24,200 bases of DNA from JAULUH01 sp032111745 (GTDB taxonomy: Bacteria > Chloroflexota > Anaerolineae > JAAEKA01), in contig JAULUH010000549.1 in assembly GCA_032111745.1 (NCBI GenBank), positions 1-24,200 of the forward strand. Reading direction: 5' to 3'. A program made the position numbers and the translations under genes. A model generated the notes under the pieces. The model made no database searches. It saw only the letters and a program-made list of their open reading frames with translations, and was not told where the DNA came from. Of the stretch, positions 16,988 through 22,968 are shown in pieces (within the stretch, counting starts at the first letter, position 1; every line of letters begins with the position of its first letter).

Positions 16988-18358
16988 CTAGCGGGGCAGG
17001 CGCACCAGGTCGTAGCGCTCCAGCACCCACAGCACGGCGGCCACGTCCTGCTCTGCCATGCCATGGCGGCGGCCGGCGGCCACCAGGTCCTCCCGGCTGA
17101 TCCACTGGCCGTGTTCCGGCACCACCTGGTAGAGGCGGGCGGCCAGACGGGCGGTGGCCTCGGTGCCCACAGAGGTGCTGTCCCAGCGCCCCGGGCCAGA
17201 GTTCCACTGCCGCACCAGCTGGTCGCCGCTGCGCTCGGCGCGGGCGCCGCTGCGCCGGATCTCGACCACGCTCTCCCACCACCCGGCCGGCAGCTCGGCC
17301 GTGCGGTAGTCGGGCCGCCAGATAGCCTCGTCGGCGTTGAGCACGCCGGCCTCCAGCAAGGGCTTGCCGTCCACGCGCACGGTGGCTCCGGCCACCACCA
17401 TGTCGCAGTGGATGGTGGACTCCACATTGCCGCCCAGGCTCTGGTTGTCGCCCAGGGCGATGTGAATGGTGCCGGCCATCTTCTCGTCCACCAGGGGGAT
17501 GCCGGTCAACACGGTGACGACGGGGTTGGCGCCGAAGCCCACCTCGGCCAGGTTGCACCAGTCCAGGTCGCCGTGGCTCAGGGCATGGGCGATCTGTGAG
17601 GCGTGCAAGAAGCGGGCGGCCGGGCTCTGCTCGGGCCATATCTCGGTCAGGCGGCCGTTCTTGAAGGTCAGGACCAGCCCTTCACTGGCCGACAGCACCC
17701 GCCCGGGGATAGAGCCGTTGATGTGGATCTCGCCGGTGGCGCTGAGGGGAATCACGAAGGTCTCGCCGGGGGGCAGGTTGGCCCAGGTGCCATCGCTGAT
17801 GACGCCGTCGGAGATGCCCGGGGTGAATTCCCAGCCGGCGATGTCCACGATCAGGCGATAGGGGCGGTTGCGGCTGTCGTGGGTGATGATCTCAATCTGC
17901 TGGCCCAGCACCAGGGCGGTGGCTAGGAGGTGGCAGTGGTCCCGGATGGCCTCGTAGTCGGCGTCGGCCATGCGCAGGGTTTCCAGGGTCATGCCGGGCG
18001 CGTGGGCGACCTTGATGCGGCGGCTCCAGCTGGTGCGCAACACCCGCCGCCGGTAGTTGAGATGCTCGGGCCGGTCGGAGAGGCAGCTAAGCACGGCGTC
18101 GCATTCCCGGATGGCGGCCTCCACGGGCAGGGCCAGGATCTCATCCGCGGCGAAATGAACCTGCGTCTCGTAGGCCACGAAGAAGATCGTGGCGTGGACA
18201 TCCAACTCCAGGGCGGTGTCCGCGATGAGGCCGGCGGCCTCGAGGGATCCGGGGTCGGCGAAGATCAGCAGGTTCTGGTCGGGCCGCAGCTGCAGGCTCT
18301 GGGTGATGACGGCGTGGGCCGCCCGCGCCAGGCCCGGGTCAGTGGCTGCAGCTGCCAT
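16988..18358 (-). CDS. M29-family (AmpT/AmpS-like) metallo-aminopeptidase with extra C-terminal domain
   Basis: The product has 456 residues from ATG 18358, the most upstream ATG with coding character; no strong Shine-Dalgarno sequence is seen, and a GTG ten codons earlier is possible. Family marks are NLPPGETF with Glu199, LAEVGFGANP with Glu272, TIHIALG with His299, and TIHCDM with His317 and Asp319. These are the expected ligands of the two-metal centre of M29 aminopeptidases. The conserved tyrosine between the two His blocks of characterised members is not apparent, and that loop looks short. The family removes N-terminal residues from peptides in the cytosol. Residues from about 355 to 456 go beyond the usual M29 end of around 410 and finish in a winged-helix-like segment (ISREDLVAAGRRHGM then VLWVLERYDLVRL). 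It lies 97 bp after the Lon-like protease gene. Confidence 0.8.
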   Translation of the reverse strand: MAAAATDPGLARAAHAVITQSLQLRPDQNLLIFADPGSLEAAGLIADTALELDVHATIFFVAYETQVHFAADEILALPVEAAIRECDAVLSCLSDRPEHLNYRRRVLRTSWSRRIKVAHAPGMTLETLRMADADYEAIRDHCHLLATALVLGQQIEIITHDSRNRPYRLIVDIAGWEFTPGISDGVISDGTWANLPPGETFVIPLSATGEIHINGSIPGRVLSASEGLVLTFKNGRLTEIWPEQSPAARFLHASQIAHALSHGDLDWCNLAEVGFGANPVVTVLTGIPLVDEKMAGTIHIALGDNQSLGGNVESTIHCDMVVAGATVRVDGKPLLEAGVLNADEAIWRPDYRTAELPAGWWESVVEIRRSGARAERSGDQLVRQWNSGPGRWDSTSVGTEATARLAARLYQVVPEHGQWISREDLVAAGRRHGMAEQDVAAVLWVLERYDLVRLPR

Positions 18359-18393
18359 GGTGTGGGGATGGTGCTTGTCCTTCACAACCTCGC

Positions 18394-18422
18394 AGCTTAC
18401 CAGAATCTGGAGTTTTTGCCAA
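18394..18422 (-). promoter_or_regulatory. Possible internal promoter ahead of the aminopeptidase gene
   Basis: Reading the - strand, TTGGCA (18417-18422) is followed by a 17-nt spacer and TAAGCT (18394-18399), with TGG before it. The -35 is close to consensus and the extended -10 bases are present, but the -10 hexamer matches only 3 of 6. If real, it would separate the aminopeptidase/ATPase/phosphatase group from the protease gene. Confidence 0.35.
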
Positions 18423-18455
18423 GTCAGTCGGAAAGAATGCGTAGGGGAAACCGGA

Positions 18456-21053
18456 TTACACCACCGGCTCTGGCTCGTCACCGGGGAGCTCTGGCTCGTC
18501 ACCGGGGAGCTCTGGCTCGTCGCCGGGGAGGGCCGGAGGCTCGGGAGGTTCTGGCTCGCCCTCACCGTCATTGCCGTTCTGGCCGTTTTCCTCGTCCACA
18601 GGCTGCACGGGCGCTGCAGCCGCCTTGTCACGCCTGGCTGTGGGCAGCTTGCCGAAGCTGCGCAGCCGCGTGCCCAGGCTGGCCAGGGCATCGTCCACCA
18701 GGCGGTTGACCGAGCCCTCGGGGAACTTGCCGTCGTCCCCGCGCTCCCCGGCGGGCCGGCCGGTGAGGATGGCGATGCCCTCGTCCGCGGTGCGCACGGG
18801 GTAGATATGGAACCGGCCCTCGGCCACGCCCTGCACCACATCCTCTCGCAACATCAGGTTGGGGACGTTGGATGCCGGGACGATGACGCCCTGGTCGCCG
18901 GTCAGGCCCTTCTCCTGGCACACGTCGAAGAAGCCCTCGATCTTGGCCGTGGCGCCGCCGATGGCCTGGATCTCGCCGTGCTGGTTGACCGAGCCGGTGA
19001 CCGCGATGCCTTGCTTGATGGGCAGGCCGCTGAGGGACGAGAGCAGGGCATAGAGCTCCGAGGAGCTGGCGCTGTCCCCCTCCACGCCGTCGTAGCTCTG
19101 CTCAAAGGTGATGGTGGCCGTCAGGCTCAGCGGCTTGTCCTGCGCGTACCGGCTGCCCAGGTAGCCGCCGAGGATCAGCATCCCCTTGTCGTGGATGCGG
19201 CCGCTCATCTTGGCCTCGCGCTCGATGTTGATCACGCCGGCCTGCCCCAGGAAGGTCTTGGCTGTGATGCGGGAGGGCTTGCCAAAGGCGTAGTCGCCCA
19301 GGATCAACACGGCCAGACCGTTGACCTGTCCCACGCGCTCGCCGGCGACGTCTACCATGATGGTGTCGGTGATAATGGCCTCGCGCACCCGCTCCTCCAC
19401 CAGGTTGGACCGGTAGCGGCGCTCCTCGATGGCCTTCTGCACGTCGTCACCGGTGACCGGCTCGTGTCCCGCCTGCCGGGCCCAATAGGCCGCCTCGCGC
19501 ACGATGTCGGCCACGTGGGCGAAGCGTGTGGTCAGCTTGCGCTGGTCCTCCACCAGCCGGCCGCTGTACTCCACGACCCGGGCCACTGCGGAGAGGTCGA
19601 AGGGCGGCAGGTTCTCCTCGACGCAGCGGGTGTGGATGAAGCGCGCCACATCCATCACGTTCTCTGCGTTCCAGTCCATCTGGCTGGCGAAGTCGGCCCG
19701 CACCTTGAACAGCTTCTGGAACTCTTCGTCATAGGCGTACAGCAGGTAATAGGTGGCCGGGTCGCCGATCAGCACCACCTTGACGCTCAGGGGAATAGGC
19801 TGGGGGTTGAGGCCAGAGGTCGGGATCAGGCTGAGCTGCTGGCCCAGTTCCTCGATGCGCACCTCACCATGGCGCAGGGAGCGCTTGAGAGCCTCGTAGG
19901 CCAGGGGCTGGCGCAACAGGGAGCGCACGTCCACCACCAGGTAGCCGCCGTTAGCCCGCAGCAGGGAGCCGCCCTTGATCTGGGTGAAATCGGTGACCAG
20001 GGTACCGAACTCCGCCCGGTGCTCGATGCGGCCGATAAGGTTGTAGTAGGTCGGGTTGGTCTCCAGCTCCACCGGTGCGCCCTGGCCGTTCCGGTGGGTG
20101 ACGACCACGTTGACCCGGTAGCGATCGAAGGGAGAGCCCTCCCGCGCGAAGAGCATGGTGGTGGGAGTCGGCGTTTCCTCCGTCGACTTTGCGGCCGGGG
20201 TGGCCTTGTAGCGGTCCACATGCTCGACGATGTCCTGGCGCACCCGCTGCAGGAAGTCGACGATTTCCGGCCACTCCGCATAGCGGCTTTGCAGCTCGTC
20301 GAAGCCGGGCCCGATGGTGGCGGCGGCGATCTCCCGGTCCAGATATTGCTGGCGGTTCTCGACCTCCTCGCCGAGCTCCTTGGCCTCGCGAATGGTGCGC
20401 TCCATCTCGGCCTGCAGCACCGGCTCCTGGGCCTCCAGCTCCTGGCGCCGCGCCTCGGGGAGCTGCTGGAACTGCTCCGCGTCGGCCGGCTTGCCATCCA
20501 CCAGGGGGGCAAAGAGCAGGCCCATGGGTGTCTGTACGATGGCAAAGCCTCGCTCGCGAGCGAAGTTCTCCATGGCCTTGAACAGGGACTGGCGCCGGTC
20601 CTCCAGCTCCTTGACCAGCTCCTTGCGGTGCTCGGCGTACTGTTCACTCTCAAAGGCCCTGGGCAGGGTCTCCTCCAGGGCCTTCAGGAGCTTGTCCAGA
20701 TCATCACGCAGGGTGGGTCCGCCGCCAGCAGGCAGTCGCAGTGCGCGTGGCTCGTCGGGGGTCGTGAAGTTGTTGACATAGCCCCAGTCGTTGGGCACGG
20801 GCTGGGTGGCCGCCTTGCGCCTGAGGTACTGGATGATCGTCGATGTCTTGCCGGCACCGGCCGGACCCAGGGCATAGATGTTGTAGCCGTGGTAGGGGAT
20901 GTCCAGGCCGAACTCGATGGCCCGGGTGGCGCGATCCTGGCCGATGATCTCGGTCAGTTCCTCGAGGTCGGCCGTGGACTGGAAGGCCAGGTCCTCGACG
21001 CGACAGATGCGCCGCAGCTGCTCGGCCGTCAACTCGTTGGGGATGGTGGACAT
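18456..21053 (-). CDS. LonB-like ATP-dependent serine protease (S16, COG1067 type)
   Basis: The product has 865 residues. I chose ATG 21053 because GAGGTGAAG sits directly before it; the upstream ATG at 21083 has no ribosome site. The Walker A GPAGAGKT is at 63-70. A long charged helical insertion (about residues 120-290, Glu/Arg/Gln-rich, likely coiled coil) splits the ATPase region, as in the YcbZ/LonB-like group. The C-terminal protease domain has GDSASSSE with catalytic Ser661 and ATAKIEGF with Lys704, 43 residues apart, the spacing of the Lon Ser-Lys dyad. There is no Lon N-terminal substrate domain and no transmembrane pair, so it should be a soluble cytosolic protease. The last 100 residues are disordered and acidic, ending in three LPGDEPE repeats. 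It is the first gene of the - strand series, driven by the promoter at 21128-21156. Confidence 0.9.
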   Translation of the reverse strand: MSTIPNELTAEQLRRICRVEDLAFQSTADLEELTEIIGQDRATRAIEFGLDIPYHGYNIYALGPAGAGKTSTIIQYLRRKAATQPVPNDWGYVNNFTTPDEPRALRLPAGGGPTLRDDLDKLLKALEETLPRAFESEQYAEHRKELVKELEDRRQSLFKAMENFARERGFAIVQTPMGLLFAPLVDGKPADAEQFQQLPEARRQELEAQEPVLQAEMERTIREAKELGEEVENRQQYLDREIAAATIGPGFDELQSRYAEWPEIVDFLQRVRQDIVEHVDRYKATPAAKSTEETPTPTTMLFAREGSPFDRYRVNVVVTHRNGQGAPVELETNPTYYNLIGRIEHRAEFGTLVTDFTQIKGGSLLRANGGYLVVDVRSLLRQPLAYEALKRSLRHGEVRIEELGQQLSLIPTSGLNPQPIPLSVKVVLIGDPATYYLLYAYDEEFQKLFKVRADFASQMDWNAENVMDVARFIHTRCVEENLPPFDLSAVARVVEYSGRLVEDQRKLTTRFAHVADIVREAAYWARQAGHEPVTGDDVQKAIEERRYRSNLVEERVREAIITDTIMVDVAGERVGQVNGLAVLILGDYAFGKPSRITAKTFLGQAGVINIEREAKMSGRIHDKGMLILGGYLGSRYAQDKPLSLTATITFEQSYDGVEGDSASSSELYALLSSLSGLPIKQGIAVTGSVNQHGEIQAIGGATAKIEGFFDVCQEKGLTGDQGVIVPASNVPNLMLREDVVQGVAEGRFHIYPVRTADEGIAILTGRPAGERGDDGKFPEGSVNRLVDDALASLGTRLRSFGKLPTARRDKAAAAPVQPVDEENGQNGNDGEGEPEPPEPPALPGDEPELPGDEPELPGDEPEPVV
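18468..18530 (-). repeat. Three 21-bp tandem repeats at the 3' end of the Lon-like gene
   Basis: Units at 18468-18488, 18489-18509 and 18510-18530 read CTCTGGCTCGTCACCGGGGAG on the + strand; the third differs at one base. They are in frame and encode LPGDEPE three times, next to the stop codon. Near identity at the DNA level suggests recent expansion and likely length variation between strains. Confidence 0.95.
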
Positions 21054-21127
21054 CTTCACCTCAGGGGCAGGAATCGGGGTCATAAAGGTGGAGCCAGGGA
21101 TGTTCTCGCGTCCAGGGCCCGGCCTGG

Positions 21128-21156
21128 ATTGTAACATAGGGCACGCAGCGTCACAA
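21128..21156 (-). promoter_or_regulatory. Promoter of the Lon-like gene, half of a divergent pair
   Basis: On the - strand TTGTGA (21151-21156), a 17-nt spacer and TACAAT (21128-21133) are seen, with TGT before the -10 giving an extended -10. Transcription would start near 21121, leaving a leader of about 70 nt to ATG 21053. Confidence 0.6.
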
Positions 21157-21161
21157 GCAGC

Positions 21162-21191
21162 TTGAGGTGGGTGGGTTGGCAGTGCTATAAT
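21162..21191 (+). promoter_or_regulatory. Promoter of the ProRS-like gene, half of a divergent pair
   Basis: TTGAGG (21162-21167), an 18-nt spacer and a perfect TATAAT (21186-21191). The expected start is near 21198, about 40 nt before ATG 21237. Its -35 is only 5 bp from the -35 of the opposite promoter, so one bound regulator could affect both. Confidence 0.65.
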
Positions 21192-21236
21192 GCGACCCAT
21201 TACGGCTGGGGTCTACGACGGCCAGGAGGTACTCTT

Positions 21237-22865
21237 ATGCGCATGTCCAGGGCATTTTTCAGCACGCTGCGGGAGACGCCGGGTGGCGTGGAGACCGCCG
21301 GCCAACAGTTCTTGTGGCGGGCAGGGTTCCTCCGGCAGGTGGGCGCCAGCGCGCCGGCCTACTTGCCCCTGGCCCACCGAAGCCTACAGCGGATCGAGGC
21401 CCTGGCCCGGGATGGGATGGCTGACCTGGGAGGGCAGGAAATCAGGCTGCCCGGGCAGGAGCCCGCCCAGGTGCCGGGCGCGAGCGTGGCTCGCGGCTAC
21501 GAGGTTGCCGCGCTGGTGGCCGGGCTGGCGCGGCGGGAGATCAGCTCCTACCGCCAGCTGCCCCAACTACTCTATACCATGGACGCGGCGGCGGGCCTGG
21601 GGGTGCTGCTGAGTGCCGTATCCCTGGACGCCGACGAGGAAGGCCTGGCGCAGCAGGCTACGGCAGTGCGCATGGCCTTCGACCGAGTCATCAGGCAGAG
21701 TGGCCTGCAGGCGCTGGCCGTTGCAGCGGAGGCCGAGGGGACAGCCGGCCATCTCCTGGTGCCCATCCCGGGGGGACCGGGTGAGGCGCTGCGCTGCGCG
21801 GCCTGCGGCTATGCGGCCATGCGCTATGCCGCCAGCTTTGGCAAGCCCGAGCCGGTTGCCGAGGAGCTGCGGCCGGTAGAGAGAGTTGCCACGCCCCACT
21901 GCAAGACAATCGCCGAGCTGGCGACCTTTCTCGGCGTGCCCACCAGCCGGACGGCGAAGGCGGTTTTCTTCGTGGTCGAGCCCCTTGAGCCGTCCTCATC
22001 TCCTCAGCTGATCTTCGCCCTGACCCGCGGGGACATGGAGGTGGAGGAGGCCAAGCTGGCCCAGGTAGTGGGTGCCCGGCAGCTGCGGCCGGCCACCGAG
22101 GAGGAGATCAGGGCGGCGGGTGCGGAGCCGGGCTATGGGTCCCCGGTTGGCGTGCACGACTGCCTGGTGGTGGTGGACGACCTGGTGGCGCGGAGCCCCA
22201 ACCTGGTATCGGGCGCCAATGAGGAGGGCTATCACCTGCGCAACGTGACCAGTGGCCGCGACTACCGGCCGGACGTGGTGGCGGATATCGCCGCGGCCGC
22301 GGCCGGGTCCCCTTGCGGCCGATGTGGCATGCCGCTGCGGGAAGAGAAGGGCAGCGTGGTGGCTAGCATGGCGCGGCTGGGCACTCGCATCGCGAAGCCA
22401 GTGGGCGCCACCTTCCACGATGCTGGCGGCCAGCTGCGCTCCCTGGCCATGGGCGCGTATCAACTGAGGCTGGACGCCCTGCTGGCGGCGGTGGCTGAGG
22501 TGCATCACGACGCGGCAGGACTGACCTGGCCGGCGGCAGTGGCGCCTGGCGCGGTGCACCTGGTACTGTTGCCCCGGCCCGGCAGCTCCGGACCGCTGCC
22601 GGCGGCGGTGGCCGATGCCCTATATGCGGACCTGCAGGACGGAGGCATGGAAGTACTGTACGACGACCGGCTGGATCCCAGCCCGGGCGTCAAGTTCAAC
22701 GACGCCGACCTCATCGGCCTGCCCGTGCGGGTGACCGTGAGCGCGCGCAGCCTGGACCAGGGCGGGGTGGAGGTGAAGCGGCGGGGAGAGGAGGCGCGTG
22801 AAGTAGTGGCTGTGGAGGCGTTTCTGGCGGGTCTGTTAGGACGAGCCGGGGGCGAAACGGCGTGA
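21237..22865 (+). CDS. ProRS-like pseudo-synthetase with editing (YbaK/INS) and anticodon-binding domains
   Basis: The product has 542 residues from ATG 21237, 6 nt after AGGAGGT (21224-21230). The full bacterial prolyl-tRNA synthetase order is recognisable. A class II core starts SRAFFSTLRETP; an INS/YbaK editing insert (about 225-370) has HCKTIAELATFLGVP, Lys241 and the loop GYGSPVG at 299-305; the remainder of the core follows; and an anticodon-binding domain starts near 440 (VHLVLLPRP). The catalytic motifs are damaged. After ISSYRQLPQLLYTM, the motif 2 segment with its FRxE and GRE residues is missing and replaced by a short Ala/Gly/Leu stretch. Upstream, the usual THEE loop is absent. 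Motif 3, normally G-x-G-x-S-R, reads MGAYQLRLDA at 405-414 with no Arg at the key place. It should not activate proline. Trans-editing of mischarged tRNA, or regulation, is inferred. Confidence 0.85.
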   Translation: MRMSRAFFSTLRETPGGVETAGQQFLWRAGFLRQVGASAPAYLPLAHRSLQRIEALARDGMADLGGQEIRLPGQEPAQVPGASVARGYEVAALVAGLARREISSYRQLPQLLYTMDAAAGLGVLLSAVSLDADEEGLAQQATAVRMAFDRVIRQSGLQALAVAAEAEGTAGHLLVPIPGGPGEALRCAACGYAAMRYAASFGKPEPVAEELRPVERVATPHCKTIAELATFLGVPTSRTAKAVFFVVEPLEPSSSPQLIFALTRGDMEVEEAKLAQVVGARQLRPATEEEIRAAGAEPGYGSPVGVHDCLVVVDDLVARSPNLVSGANEEGYHLRNVTSGRDYRPDVVADIAAAAAGSPCGRCGMPLREEKGSVVASMARLGTRIAKPVGATFHDAGGQLRSLAMGAYQLRLDALLAAVAEVHHDAAGLTWPAAVAPGAVHLVLLPRPGSSGPLPAAVADALYADLQDGGMEVLYDDRLDPSPGVKFNDADLIGLPVRVTVSARSLDQGGVEVKRRGEEAREVVAVEAFLAGLLGRAGGETA

Positions 22866-22868
22866 CAG

Positions 22869-22912
22869 ACGCCATGAGGCCGGCAGCTGCGGAGCTGCCG
22901 GCCTCATGGCGT
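22869..22912. terminator. Perfect 20-bp stem-loop between convergent genes
   Basis: The arms at 22869-22888 and 22893-22912 are perfectly complementary around a GCGG loop, starting 3 nt after the ProRS-like stop codon. No T tract follows on either strand. It still lies exactly where a bidirectional transcript end is needed. It may act as an intrinsic-like or exonuclease-blocking structure. Confidence 0.6.
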
Positions 22913-22933
22913 GGGCGGGATGGGGCGGCCACG

Positions 22934-22959
22934 GAGGGCGGCCACAGAAGGCCGCCCTC
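22934..22959. terminator. Second GC stem-loop, on the LysM gene side
   Basis: Ten-base perfect arms (GAGGGCGGCC 22934-22943, GGCCGCCCTC 22950-22959) enclose ACAGAA, 10 nt beyond the stop codon of the - strand Ig/LysM gene. No T run follows. It is likely the 3' end structure of that transcript. Confidence 0.5.
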
Positions 22960-22968
22960 ACGAGAGGG

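Noticed and set aside
16948..17427. N-terminal extension of the stand-alone ATPase into the aminopeptidase gene
   Set aside because: The extra residues are Trp/Pro/Arg-rich out-of-frame translation of the aminopeptidase; the ATPase-type sequence starts around 16947 or 16914.
18189..21134. 981-codon + strand ORF opposite the Lon-like gene
   Set aside because: It is a shadow frame. The - strand reading has Walker A and the Ser/Lys dyad at correct spacing.
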